From: a bacterium
GTDB lineage: Bacteria > Ratteibacteria > UBA8468 > B48-G9 > JAFGKM01
Direction of reading: 5' to 3'
Length of the DNA: 48,752 nt
Assembly: GCA_035371905.1 (NCBI GenBank)
Contig: DAORXQ010000003.1
Span: 1 to 48,752, forward strand
Of this stretch, positions 36,074-44,932 are shown piece after piece. The notes under the pieces are model-generated. The model had not been told where the DNA came from, did not search any database, and saw only the letters and a program-made list of their open reading frames with translations. Each line of letters starts with the position of its first letter. Position 1 is the stretch's first letter. The translations under genes were made by a program, and so were the position numbers.

Positions 36074-39000
36074 ATGGGAAGAAAGATTTTTTTGAGTTTT
36101 TTGTTTATTTATTTTTTGATTTATTTTTCAAGTTATTGTAAGTGGGTGATAAATAAAGAGTTATTTCCAGTGTGTCTTGATTTTGGTGATAAAAAAACTC
36201 CTGCTGCTGAAAGTTTTATAAAGATTACACAGGAAACAATATATAATGAAAAAACAGGATATGGATGGGAAAAGAAATATAATATCTATCCAACAGGGAC
36301 AAAAGATTTAACATCTACCCCAAACCAAACAGGTCTTGCATCAACAGAAGAAGCAAATTTAATAATAAATCTTAAAAACGGAATTTATAAAGGAATAATT
36401 ACACCAGCAGTTGTGGGAAAGGATATAGGAAGATTATACAGATATTCTCTTTTAGGGAATGAAAAAGTGCTTGTTGAAAAAGTAGAATTGCCTGAAAGAA
36501 CTTTTACAGTAAAAGTAACAGATGGAAAATTAAAATTGACATTTAAACCAAAGGAAAATGGATGGATAGTTCACAGTATTGTTTTGATGCCTATTGAAAA
36601 TTTTTTAAAAGCACCTGAAGAATTTGAAAAAACTAAAAGATTATTGATTGTTGGAGATGAGGACTGGATATTGAACTTACAAATACCTGAATTAAAATAT
36701 AAAGAAACACCTTTTCCCTCATTTATGAAAGAGGATATACTTATTTTCAAAAAATCAATTACAGACATTATTACTCCTGTTTATAGGCCAGAAGAGGAAG
36801 AAATTTTAAAAAAAATTGAGATGAAAGCGGCTGGAGATGAATATGAATCTTATCAGTTTGGTATTATATCAAAAAAACCACTTCCTCAGTTAAAATTTAA
36901 AATATCTGAATTAAAAGGTCCAAAAACAATCCCACCACAGAATATAACAATAAGAACGCAATACTATTTTAATTATAAAAAAAGTCTTACTCCAAAAACA
37001 CTTGATTTAAGAGAAGAAACAGAATTAATTCCTAATTATACTCAAGGATTCTGGTTAACAGTTTATATTCCTCCTGATACACCTGAAGGGATTTATAAAG
37101 GAGAAATAAGTATAAATGGATTAAATATGAAAGAAAAAAAGATTCCAGTTGAATTAACTGTTTTGCCATTTAATCTACCACAATTAAAAAGGCATTTTTA
37201 TAATATAATGTGGCTTGGTACATATGATACAAAACCAGATTCACCATCACAGGAAATCTGCAAAATGGCAATTCTTGACCAGAAAGCACATGGAATAAAT
37301 GCTTTTGGATGTGAGTTAAGATATCCTGCATGTAACATATATAAAGAAGGAGATGAAATTAAATTTGATTTAAAACCACTTGAATACAGAATAAATTTTT
37401 ATAAATCACTTGGAATAAACCTTGATAAAAACGGGAAATTTATATGGTTAATAGGAATTCATCCTCAAAAAACTCTTGCTGAACTTACAGGAACGGATAC
37501 AAGAATACTTGATAAGTATGTTGTTGAACCACTTTCTTTTACTGACAAATTTCTTGAGGTATACTCACAGATAGTTGCAGCAGTTGAAGAATATGCAAAG
37601 AAAAATGATTTACCTGAAATGTATCTTTTCAACATAGATGAACCTTATGGTATATATAAAAATAAGGTTGCATTACAACTTTTAAAAGCAACAAAAAAAG
37701 GTGGTGGGCATCCGTGGGTAACTGTAAATGATACTTATTACCAGCCGCTTAAAGAATATTTAGATGTTCCTGTTTTTGCCAATGGATATGCTTCTTACAA
37801 AACTTACGAAGAATACAAAAAAATGGGAAAAAAATTCTGGTTTTACAGCGCTGCTCCAAGAGGGTTAAGACCTGTATATGCAAGATATGAAACAGGAATT
37901 TACCTTTATAAAGTAGGATTTGAAGGAGCAACATGGTTTGTTTATACATGGAGTTTGGGAAATGCATATAATGGACTTAGCAGTATGTGGAATGCAACTC
38001 ATCCTGGTTTCTGGGAGTTTGTACCAACAATTTCATGGGAATGTACAAGAGAAGGTATTGATGATGTCAGGTATATGGAATTTCTTGAAGATTTATTGAA
38101 TAAAAATAAAGAAGAAAAAATTTTTAATGTATTTAATTCATTACTTGATATTGTAGACCCTGATATAAATAACTTTTTACACATAGACCCGATTACAGAT
38201 GTTCTTGTTGGAAAAGATGCAAGCACATGGAAAAGCAGAGACCTTGATTTAATGAGGGAATTTTTACAAAAATCAACTATAAAACTTTTAAAAGGGAAGG
38301 AAGGAATTACTAAAGAAAATAAAGGAAGAAAATTAAAGGATTTGAAAGTAAGTTTTGATAAAGAAGTTAAAGAAGAATTGAAAACAAGAGAAGTTGATTT
38401 TTATTCCAGTAAATATATCTGCGAAGCACTCCTAATTGAAAAAAATCTTATAAAAATTGATGGAGAAATGGAAGATTTATGGAAAAATGGATATAAAATT
38501 GAAAATTTTGTTAAACTCAATGAACCTGATAACCCTGCTGATGATAAGACAGAAGTTTATATTTTAAGAGATAAAGAAAACCTCTATTTATTTTTCAAAT
38601 GTTTTACAAACGATATGACAAAAATAAAAGCAACAATTACAGGAGATAAAAGAGATATAAAGGAAATATGGAGAGAAGATGGAATTGAAATTTTCATTGA
38701 CCCAGGATGTAAATATCTATCATATTATCAACTTATGATAAATGCAAACGGAGCACTTACAGATATGAAAGTTGATATTGGTGAAAAAAAAGAAGATGAC
38801 CTTGAATGGAACAGTAATGCAGAAGTTAAAACAAAAATATTAAAAGACCTCTGGACAGCAGAAATAAAAATACCTTTTAAATCTCTTGGAAATTACGAAA
38901 TATATGGAATAAACTTTTGCAGGAATAATACTCAAGAAAAAGGAACTCATACTTTATGGAGTCCAACCAAAAAAGCATCCCTTGGAAATCAGGGATTCGG

Positions 39001-39643
39001 CGTTCCAGAAAGATTCGGAAAATTACTTCTGGATAAGAAAGAAATATACAGAAAAGTAAAATCAATAAAAGGAGAACTTGTATTTCAACCACTTGGCGTT
39101 GAAAATAAAGTTGAATTGGAGATTGATAAAAGTCTGCTTGGAAAAAAAATGGATATAAACATAGTAAATTTCAAGAATGAAAAAGTTTTTGAAAAAAATA
39201 TCCTGTTAGAAAAAGAAAAAATTGAAATTCCTTTTGTTATCTACCAGGATAATAATGACCCGATTTATTATTTAAAATTTAAATGCGATGACTATATATT
39301 TGAAATTCCTTTTAAATTTTTAACAAAAGATATTAATTTTTTTGTTTTCCCGGAAAATGCCTTTTTGATTTATTCTTCTGACGAGAAAGAGACAAAATTG
39401 CATGGAAGTATAAAAATAAATAAAGCAGAAATAGTTAAAAATCCTGATGCAAAATTGAAAATTGTATTAGAATATATATCAGGTGGTATCTTAATTGAAA
39501 AAAATTTAAAAATGATTTCAAACAATTTTAATATCTGGTTGCCAATTAAAGATTTGGATTCTGGCGGATATATTTTAAAAGTAGAAGTATATATAAATCC
39601 AGAAACTGTTTTTAAAAATGAATATAAATTTCTGAAACTTTAA
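36074..39643 (+). CDS. Secreted GH123-like protein (DUF4091 type) with C-terminal CBM9-like domain
   Basis: 1,189 aa from ATG 36074 (AGGAGG 6 nt upstream; the upstream in-frame ATG at 36032 lies inside the previous gene). Signal peptide GRKIFLSFLFIYFLIYFSSY. An N-terminal FPVCLDFGDKKTPAAESF domain resembles the sandwich found before rhamnogalacturonan esterases. Residues about 254-370 are the sandwich that precedes GH123 barrels (YESYQFGIISKKPLPQLKF, GFWLTVYIPPDTPEGIYKGE). The barrel has EMYLFNIDEPYGIYKN (Asp-Glu pair near residue 520) and ISWECTREGIDDVRYMEFLE. About 781-985 is CBM9-like (IDGEMEDLWKNG, DGIEIFIDPG). GH123 enzymes remove N-acetylgalactosamine; the true substrate here is unknown. 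Confidence 0.86.
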   Translation: MGRKIFLSFLFIYFLIYFSSYCKWVINKELFPVCLDFGDKKTPAAESFIKITQETIYNEKTGYGWEKKYNIYPTGTKDLTSTPNQTGLASTEEANLIINLKNGIYKGIITPAVVGKDIGRLYRYSLLGNEKVLVEKVELPERTFTVKVTDGKLKLTFKPKENGWIVHSIVLMPIENFLKAPEEFEKTKRLLIVGDEDWILNLQIPELKYKETPFPSFMKEDILIFKKSITDIITPVYRPEEEEILKKIEMKAAGDEYESYQFGIISKKPLPQLKFKISELKGPKTIPPQNITIRTQYYFNYKKSLTPKTLDLREETELIPNYTQGFWLTVYIPPDTPEGIYKGEISINGLNMKEKKIPVELTVLPFNLPQLKRHFYNIMWLGTYDTKPDSPSQEICKMAILDQKAHGINAFGCELRYPACNIYKEGDEIKFDLKPLEYRINFYKSLGINLDKNGKFIWLIGIHPQKTLAELTGTDTRILDKYVVEPLSFTDKFLEVYSQIVAAVEEYAKKNDLPEMYLFNIDEPYGIYKNKVALQLLKATKKGGGHPWVTVNDTYYQPLKEYLDVPVFANGYASYKTYEEYKKMGKKFWFYSAAPRGLRPVYARYETGIYLYKVGFEGATWFVYTWSLGNAYNGLSSMWNATHPGFWEFVPTISWECTREGIDDVRYMEFLEDLLNKNKEEKIFNVFNSLLDIVDPDINNFLHIDPITDVLVGKDASTWKSRDLDLMREFLQKSTIKLLKGKEGITKENKGRKLKDLKVSFDKEVKEELKTREVDFYSSKYICEALLIEKNLIKIDGEMEDLWKNGYKIENFVKLNEPDNPADDKTEVYILRDKENLYLFFKCFTNDMTKIKATITGDKRDIKEIWREDGIEIFIDPGCKYLSYYQLMINANGALTDMKVDIGEKKEDDLEWNSNAEVKTKILKDLWTAEIKIPFKSLGNYEIYGINFCRNNTQEKGTHTLWSPTKKASLGNQGFGVPERFGKLLLDKKEIYRKVKSIKGELVFQPLGVENKVELEIDKSLLGKKMDINIVNFKNEKVFEKNILLEKEKIEIPFVIYQDNNDPIYYLKFKCDDYIFEIPFKFLTKDINFFVFPENAFLIYSSDEKETKLHGSIKINKAEIVKNPDAKLKIVLEYISGGILIEKNLKMISNNFNIWLPIKDLDSGGYILKVEVYINPETVFKNEYKFLKL

Positions 39644-39662
39644 ATTAAAAAGGAGGATTTAG

Positions 39663-40718
39663 ATGAAAGTTAATAAGATTAAATGTGAAAATTTTATAGT
39701 TTACAGAAAGGAAAATGAATTTTCTGCATGGCCAAGAAATTGTGGAGTTTATAAATATAAAGGAGATGAAATTGTTGTAAATTTTTTTACAAGGACATGT
39801 AATTATCAGACAAAAGAAGAAGTTGGTCATGGTTATGAACCCCCTGATAATTCGTCAAGAATAATGCAGATAAGGTCAAAAGATGGTGGAAAAAACTGGA
39901 ACAATTCAAAAAAAATATTAACTCCAATAAACCTGGGAAAAGGAGAAACAGAGAATATAAATTTTCTATCACCAAAGGAATTCAATTTTAAAAATCCTGA
40001 TTTTATGCTTATCGCTATCAAAAATAATCTATTTTTTTCTGATGATAGAGGAAAAACTCTTTACGGACCATGCAGATTACCTTCTTTTGGATATGATTTT
40101 AACTGGGCAAGACCTGATTATGTGGTCAGAGAAGATGGTGCTTTAATTTTATTTTCTACTGTCAATTGTTCTGATGGAAAAGAAGGAAAACCTATAGCAA
40201 TAATATCAAAAAATAATGGTTTATCCTGGGAAATCCTTTCTTATATATCATCTGAAAAAAACGACTATATGCAGATAATGCCCTCTGGTATTATCCTTCC
40301 TGATGGGAAAATTTTATGTGCTATAAGATGTCAGAGATACAGGCATGGATACAGTTTCTGGTCAGAATGTTATATTTCAGAAGACAGTGGTAGAAGCTGG
40401 CAGTTTTTATCAAGAATAAATGATATTGGAAGTCCATGCCATTTATTATTGCTTAAAGATGGAAGAATTCTTGCTACTTATGGATACAGGTCATACCCCT
40501 TTGGAATAAGATGTTCAATAAGCGAAGATTATGGAAAAACATGGAAGAATGAATTTATTATAAGAGATGATGGTGGTTCCTGGGATTTAGGTTATCCTGT
40601 AAGTATTCAATTAGATAGTGGAAAAATTTTAACTTTCTATTATTTCAATGATAAAAATGACAAAATACAGGTAGATGGTGGAGTTAGATATATAGCAGGT
40701 TCTATTTTTGAAATTTAG
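39663..40718 (+). CDS. BNR-repeat sialidase-like beta-propeller
   Basis: 351 aa, no signal peptide. Asp-box motifs recur with the expected spacing: SKDGGKNWN, SDDRGKTLYG, SEDSGRSWQF and SEDYGKTWKN. FSAWPRNCGVYKYKGDEIVV and REDGALILFSTVN are typical of the exo-alpha-sialidase-like six-blade fold. Many such proteins in polysaccharide loci are not true sialidases but act on other sugars. Without a leader, a cytoplasmic oligosaccharide substrate is likely. ATG 39663 follows AGGAGG, 19 bp after the GH123-like gene. Last gene of the plus-strand operon; it ends 2 bp from the convergent sugar isomerase gene with no visible terminator. Confidence 0.85.
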   Translation: MKVNKIKCENFIVYRKENEFSAWPRNCGVYKYKGDEIVVNFFTRTCNYQTKEEVGHGYEPPDNSSRIMQIRSKDGGKNWNNSKKILTPINLGKGETENINFLSPKEFNFKNPDFMLIAIKNNLFFSDDRGKTLYGPCRLPSFGYDFNWARPDYVVREDGALILFSTVNCSDGKEGKPIAIISKNNGLSWEILSYISSEKNDYMQIMPSGIILPDGKILCAIRCQRYRHGYSFWSECYISEDSGRSWQFLSRINDIGSPCHLLLLKDGRILATYGYRSYPFGIRCSISEDYGKTWKNEFIIRDDGGSWDLGYPVSIQLDSGKILTFYYFNDKNDKIQVDGGVRYIAGSIFEI

Positions 40719-40720
40719 AT

Positions 40721-41479
40721 TTATTTGTTTTTAACTCCAAAAGAAATTAAGTTTTCTAAACTTATCTTAAGTGCTTCAAATGGGTCACAGGTAGGTCTAT
40801 CCATTTCAACAAGACAGAATTTAACCTTTGACTTCTTACAGGATTTTATAATCCTTTCCCAGTTTAAATTTCCACTTCCTATAGGTGGCATAACCTGCTG
40901 ATTTTTTATTATTCCCATATCCTTAAAATGTACCTGACTTACCCTTCCATTATATCTTTCAATCCAGTATGCAGGGTCTCCTCCACCATATGTAACCCAG
41001 TAAGTATCTATTTCACCCTCAAGTTCAGGGCAATTATCAAGTAAAATTTCAAGTCCTGTTTTACCATTATATCTCTCAAATTCAATCCCATGGTTGTGGT
41101 ATCCAAGTATAAGTCCATTTTTTTTAATTTTTTCAATTATTTTATTAAATTCATCCGCAACTTTTAAATATCCATCTTTATTATGTAATTCTCCTGGCAA
41201 TCCCGGACACATAATACCTTCACATCCAAGAATTTTATGCTCCTCTATTACCTTTTCTGTTTCTTTTATAATCCTTTCATAACCAGTATGAGTTGAAACA
41301 GCAACAAGTTCTGTATCATCAAGTATTTTTTTAAGTTCCCTTACATCTTTTGGTTCACTCACAGCAGAAATCTGGACATATTTATAACCCATTTCTCTGA
41401 TTTTTTTTAATGTATTTACTGTATCTTCAACTGACTTACAATAATCTCTTAATGTATATAATTGAACTCCACATTTCAT
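40721..41479 (-). CDS. Sugar phosphate isomerase/epimerase family (xylose-isomerase-like TIM barrel)
   Basis: 252 aa, cytoplasmic. MKCGVQLYTLRDYCKSVEDT is the usual first strand of this family. The segments LGYHNHGIEFER, EGEIDTYWVTYGGGDPAYWI, RVSQVHFKDMG and KFCLVEMDRPT supply the His/Glu/Asp residues of its metal site. Members interconvert ketoses or inositol derivatives; the sugar is unknown. ATG 41479 follows AAGGAGG, with a promoter at 41516-41543. It faces the long lyase operon, so it may process sugars from it, but it is transcribed separately. Confidence 0.9.
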   Translation of the reverse strand: MKCGVQLYTLRDYCKSVEDTVNTLKKIREMGYKYVQISAVSEPKDVRELKKILDDTELVAVSTHTGYERIIKETEKVIEEHKILGCEGIMCPGLPGELHNKDGYLKVADEFNKIIEKIKKNGLILGYHNHGIEFERYNGKTGLEILLDNCPELEGEIDTYWVTYGGGDPAYWIERYNGRVSQVHFKDMGIIKNQQVMPPIGSGNLNWERIIKSCKKSKVKFCLVEMDRPTCDPFEALKISLENLISFGVKNK

Positions 41480-41515
41480 TTTTTCCTCCTTTTTCGTTCA
41501 GAAACTTTAAGAAAC

Positions 41516-41543
41516 ATTTTAACACTTAAAATTTCTTTTTCAA
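41516..41543 (-). promoter_or_regulatory. Promoter of the sugar isomerase gene
   Basis: On the minus strand: TTGAAA (41538-41543), 16-bp spacer, TAAAAT (41516-41521), 37 bp before the ATG at 41479. It overlaps the last codon of the upstream permease gene. Confidence 0.55.
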
Positions 41544-42775
41544 ATTTTGAAAAATAGAAGATAGATAAAAGCATTTATAAAAGTTACCGGTATCCCCACT
41601 CTTGCAAATTCCCAGAAAGTTATTGTTTCTCCATATTTCTTTTCAGCATTTTGGATTATAATAACATTACTTGCAGCACCCAGAATAAATAAATTACCAC
41701 TTATTGTACTGCCTGAAGCGAGAACCATCATTTCTTTAACACCTGCACCTGACTGAATAAGCAAAGGTAGATAAAGTGCTACAAGTGGAACATTTGATAT
41801 CAATTGACTTAAAATTATACTGATAATCATTATCATATTGATAGATGTTATATTAATTTTTAGATTTTTTATGATTGATTGAAAGAAACCTGTATTCCAG
41901 ACACTCGCCATCAATATGAACATTGAAGCAAAAAATATTAAAGTATGCCAGTCAATCTTCTTAACTATTAAAACCCTTTTTTTACTGAAAATTAAAATCG
42001 GGAGTGCAGAAATAACAGTAATATGAACAAGTTTTAAGTCAATTTTGCTATCAGTTAAAGAAAGAAAAATTTTAGTGAATATTAAAATAACAAAAATAAA
42101 AATAGAAATCCCGGACAAAAAAGCAAGAGAATTATCTTTTATTGTCTCCTGATAGTGATTTAATGAGTTGTTTTTAAAATGTTCCCTGTAAAAAAGTTTT
42201 AACAAAAAAAATAAAGCGAAAAGATTGATGATTGTAGGAAAAAATAGATAATGGAAAAATGTAAGAAATGGATTTTTTAGATTTCCTTCTGTTGCAATAA
42301 GAAAGTTCTGGGGATTACCAACAGGACTAAAAACACTACCAGTGGTTATGGAAAAAGCAAGAGTAATTAAAAGAAATTTAGCATTTATATTATGCTTTTT
42401 TGCAATATGTAATATCACAGGAGTTCCTATTATGGCAAGGGTATCATTCATCAATAGAGCAGAAGAAAAACCAATTCCAAATAGAATTAAAAGTAATAAC
42501 TGATTTACTGTTTTTGCTTTTCTAAATATTCTGTATGTGATATAGGAAAGACAGCCACTTTCTTCAAGAGCAACTCCAATAACAAACATACTGAATAAAA
42601 AGAACATAACTTCCCAGTTTATTGATTTTAAAGCATTAACAAAAGAAATCTGATGTGCAATAAGAACTATTAAACAGCCACCTAACATTGCCTGCCAGAT
42701 TTGAATTTTTATATTTCCTATCTGTCTTATTGCAATAATTAAAAAAACAAAAAATAAACTTATTATTGAAATCAT
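41540..42775 (-). CDS. ArsB/NhaD/CitM-type ion transporter
   Basis: 411 aa, about 10-11 membrane helices. SINWEVMFFLFSMFVIGVAL and MNDTLAIIGTPVILHIAKKH, then SPVGNPQNFLIATEG, give the GNPQN motif of the ion-transporter superfamily (arsenite pump ArsB, Na+/H+ antiporter NhaD, citrate transporters). The second half repeats the pattern (SNVPLVALYLPLLIQSG, SGSTISGNLFILGAASNVII). The substrate cannot be fixed; no arsenic genes are nearby, so an organic anion or Na+/H+ role is as likely. ATG 42775 has no convincing ribosome site. It lies 49 bp downstream of the UroD-family gene in the same orientation. Confidence 0.88.
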   Translation of the reverse strand: MISIISLFFVFLIIAIRQIGNIKIQIWQAMLGGCLIVLIAHQISFVNALKSINWEVMFFLFSMFVIGVALEESGCLSYITYRIFRKAKTVNQLLLLILFGIGFSSALLMNDTLAIIGTPVILHIAKKHNINAKFLLITLAFSITTGSVFSPVGNPQNFLIATEGNLKNPFLTFFHYLFFPTIINLFALFFLLKLFYREHFKNNSLNHYQETIKDNSLAFLSGISIFIFVILIFTKIFLSLTDSKIDLKLVHITVISALPILIFSKKRVLIVKKIDWHTLIFFASMFILMASVWNTGFFQSIIKNLKINITSINMIMIISIILSQLISNVPLVALYLPLLIQSGAGVKEMMVLASGSTISGNLFILGAASNVIIIQNAEKKYGETITFWEFARVGIPVTFINAFIYLLFFKI

Positions 42776-42823
42776 AGTAATTTGAAAAAGGTATTTTTAG
42801 CAGAAAATAAAAATTTAAAAAAA

Positions 42824-44113
42824 TTACTTCTGTTTCTTCTTTCTGAATATTCCGAATAGAGAAAATTTTTTCTTTTCTTTTTTAACTTCTGTTTCTTCTT
42901 TTTTTGCTTCAACAGATATTTCTTCTTTTTTCTGTTTTGCTTTTTTTCCAAAAATTCCTCTTTTTTCTTTCTTTTCGGTAATCTCTGGTTTTTCTATTTT
43001 TTCTTCTTTTATAACTATTTTCTCTTTTTCATGTTTTTCAATTTCTTCATATTCAGAATATACACCGTATTTTTTTACAAGTTCTATAACATAAGAGTAT
43101 TGCTGAAAACTTATGGTATTTGGAATAGAATGGTCCGAATGATAGATATAACCACCATTTTTCTTTGCAACTTCAAATTTTCTTTTTATCTCCTCTTCAA
43201 TTTTTGATGGATCTGGGTCTGCCATCAATCTTACATCTATACCTCCCATAAATGAAAGTTTATCTCCATATTTTTCTTTTAATTCAATTAAATCCATTCC
43301 TGCTTTAACTTCAAGTGGCTGTAAACAATCAAGTCCAACTTCAATTAAAATAGGTATAAGTTCTTTAACATTTCCACAGGAATGAAGTAATGTCTTCATA
43401 CCCTTTGAATGAAAATATTCATAAACAATTTTATCTGCCTCATAATGTGTTTTCATATAGGTATCAGGTGAAAATAAAAGACCATTTCTATATCCCATAT
43501 CATTAAACATAAAAGCACCATCAAATTTAAAACCATTTCTTATCATCAAGTCAGCCATAACAAGAGTAAGTTCTGCAAGTGTCATAATCATTTCTTTTAC
43601 CCAATCAGGGTCTTCAACCATTGTAATTAAAAGTTGCTCTGACTTCATATAACCCTGAAGTATATCATATCCATATCCACCACTGAAAACACAGAATTTT
43701 CCCTCCTCATAGGCTGCTTTATTTCTTGCAAGTCCAGAAGCCCAGTCAACTCTTGTCCAATCAGGCTTAAGCAATTTTTTGATTTCCTTCCAGTCATCCT
43801 TTGTTTTTACAGGCCAGTCAATAATTTCAGGAGTTGTAGAATAATCCCTGTGATTTTTTCTTTTTCCTCCCTGTGGTGTTGTTGTGATTATATACTCCTC
43901 ATTCTTTTCAATTACTCTTACAGGAAATCTTGGACTTGTATCAGCACCAAAATATTCAAACTCATATCCAAAAAATTCAGCAGGTGTGGTATCCTCGGGT
44001 AATCCTTCTTTATGCCATCTTCTAACAGTTGCTCCCCATGGACTATCATGAATTGGAACTCTGTCAGGGATTTGATGATTTAAGGCTCTTAAAATTCTTT
44101 CTCTACTTGTCAT
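42824..44113 (-). CDS. Uroporphyrinogen-decarboxylase-family protein with Lys/Glu-rich C-terminal tail
   Basis: 429 aa. Residues 1-350 are a complete URO-D-like barrel: MTSRERILRALNHQIPDRVP, MKTLLHSCGNVKELIPILIE, LSFMGGIDVRLMADPDPSKI and GGYIYHSDHSIPNTISFQQY. The HSCG motif fits the zinc-dependent methyltransferase branch (MtaA-like) rather than haem synthesis. Residues about 351-429 are an added low-complexity tail, mostly K and E, with two copies of a short hydrophobic-basic unit (GIFGKKAKQK and GIFRKKKQK). Related UroD-like proteins without tails are common in polysaccharide-degrading bacteria with unknown roles. Its start overlaps tsaE by 11 bp. ATG 44113 has AAAAGGAG upstream. Confidence 0.88.
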   Translation of the reverse strand: MTSRERILRALNHQIPDRVPIHDSPWGATVRRWHKEGLPEDTTPAEFFGYEFEYFGADTSPRFPVRVIEKNEEYIITTTPQGGKRKNHRDYSTTPEIIDWPVKTKDDWKEIKKLLKPDWTRVDWASGLARNKAAYEEGKFCVFSGGYGYDILQGYMKSEQLLITMVEDPDWVKEMIMTLAELTLVMADLMIRNGFKFDGAFMFNDMGYRNGLLFSPDTYMKTHYEADKIVYEYFHSKGMKTLLHSCGNVKELIPILIEVGLDCLQPLEVKAGMDLIELKEKYGDKLSFMGGIDVRLMADPDPSKIEEEIKRKFEVAKKNGGYIYHSDHSIPNTISFQQYSYVIELVKKYGVYSEYEEIEKHEKEKIVIKEEKIEKPEITEKKEKRGIFGKKAKQKKEEISVEAKKEETEVKKEKKKFSLFGIFRKKKQK

Positions 44114-44531
44114 TTTTTACTCCTTTTAAATTTTTAATCTCAATAATTCTTTTTCTTTCCCCAACATTTTTTATTTTTACATAAATCGTTTTTTTTGGCA
44201 AATTTTTTTTTATTCTTTCTGCCCATTCAATTAAAATTATTCCTTTATCAAGATAATCAGTCCAGCCAATATCAAAAAGTTCATCAAAACTTTCAAGACG
44301 GTAAAGGTCAAAATGAAAAACAGGAATTTTGCCTTTATACTCATTTACTATTACAAAAGAAGGACTGAAAACACTGTTATGTGAAAATTTTTTTACAATA
44401 CCTTTTATCATAGTTGTTTTCCCGCTACCAAGTTCTCCAATAAATCCAACAATGTCTCCCTTTTTTAAATACTTTGCTATTTTTTCTCCAAGTTTTATTG
44501 TTTCTTTTGAGTTTTTTGTGTAAAATATCAT
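44103..44531 (-). CDS. tsaE: tRNA threonylcarbamoyladenosine biosynthesis ATPase TsaE
   Basis: 142 aa, normal length. VGFIGELGSGKTTMIKGIVK is the Walker A loop; SPSFVIVNEYKG and PVFHFDLYRLESFDELFDIG are signature segments; IILIEWAERIKKNLP is the C-terminal Glu-Trp-Ala-Glu motif. With TsaB and TsaD it completes t6A37 on ANN-decoding tRNAs. ATG 44531 lacks a clear ribosome site. It is divergent from the 6S-like RNA, 45 bp away, and overlaps the UroD-family gene downstream. Confidence 0.95.
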   Translation of the reverse strand: MIFYTKNSKETIKLGEKIAKYLKKGDIVGFIGELGSGKTTMIKGIVKKFSHNSVFSPSFVIVNEYKGKIPVFHFDLYRLESFDELFDIGWTDYLDKGIILIEWAERIKKNLPKKTIYVKIKNVGERKRIIEIKNLKGVKNDK

Positions 44532-44539
44532 AAAAAGAT

Positions 44540-44568
44540 TTTACTTTTTATTTTTAAAAAGGTAAAAT
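44540..44568 (+). promoter_or_regulatory. Promoter of the 6S-like RNA
   Basis: -35 TTTACT (44540-44545), 17-bp spacer, -10 TAAAAT (44563-44568). The predicted start falls at about 44575, exactly where the closing stem of the RNA begins. Confidence 0.6.
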
Positions 44569-44575
44569 ATAAATA

Positions 44576-44750
44576 CCTGTTCCGGACGCGGAGATTAAGA
44601 ACCCTTGAGCCAACGACCATATATAGGGAGCCAAGTCCGGATGGAGCTGACAGGTTCGCCATGCCTTATGGCGAAAAGTCAAAACTATCCGGGGAGGCAC
44701 CCACTTTAAAATACGGGTCTCAAAGGGTAAAATCTCTACGCCGGAACGGG
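44576..44750 (+). ncRNA. ssrS: 6S-like regulatory RNA
   Basis: No open frame fits, but the strand folds into a long rod. CCTGTTCCGG (44576-44585) pairs fully with CCGGAACGGG (44741-44750), which is followed by TTTTT. Inside, GGAGATT pairs with AATCTC, and ACCCTTGAG with CTCAAAGGGT. A large open region (CATATATA opposite ACTTTAAAAT) follows. The apical arm is built from GGGAGCC/GGCACCC, CCGGAT/ATCCGG and TTCGCCAT/ATGGCGAA. Closing stem, central bubble and terminal stem, at about 175 nt, are the layout of 6S RNA, which mimics an open promoter and holds sigma70-RNA polymerase. It has its own promoter and end. It is not SRP, RNase P or tmRNA, whose core motifs are absent. Confidence 0.68.
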
Positions 44751-44770
44751 TTTTTATTACTTATAAAATA

Positions 44771-44779
44771 TGGTATAAT
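44771..44779 (+). promoter_or_regulatory. Extended -10 promoter for the tRNA genes
   Basis: TGGTATAAT, a perfect -10 with TGn extension, 11 bp before tRNA-Tyr. It probably drives tRNA-Tyr, the structured element, tRNA-Gly and perhaps the trigger factor gene. Confidence 0.6.
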
Positions 44780-44790
44780 TATAAAATAAA

Positions 44791-44874
44791 GGGCAGGTGG
44801 CCGAGTGGACAATGGCAGCAGACTGTAAATCTGCCGGCTCTACGCCTTCGGAGGTTCGAATCCTTCCCTGCCCA
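44791..44874 (+). tRNA. tRNA-Tyr (GTA)
   Basis: Acceptor stem GGGCAGG pairs with CCTGCCC, discriminator A. The anticodon stem GCAGA/TCTGC closes the loop CTGTAAA with anticodon GTA. A long variable arm (CGGCTCTACGCCTTCG region) fits a class II tRNA, and the T-loop is TTCGAAT. The 3' CCA is not encoded. Its last 18 bases plus 22 downstream bases are repeated at 45056-45095. Confidence 0.96.
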
Positions 44875-44896
44875 ACTAAATGTTCTTTGAAAAACT
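44857..44896 (+). repeat. 40-bp direct repeat, left copy (tRNA-Tyr 3' end plus downstream)
   Basis: Exact match to 45056-45095. It begins inside the T-loop of tRNA-Tyr, includes the acceptor 3' strand, and continues 22 bp beyond the gene. Confidence 0.97.
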
Positions 44897-44932
44897 GAGG
44901 ATTGAAACAGAAGTAAAAAAAGCATCATAAGT

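Noticed and set aside
40711..40730. Terminator between the convergent genes
   Set aside because: The two stops are 2 bp apart and no hairpin with a T run can be drawn there.
44899..44908. GGATTGAAAC, the typical 3' end of some CRISPR repeats
   Set aside because: It occurs once, with no regularly spaced copies or spacers and no cas genes in the window.
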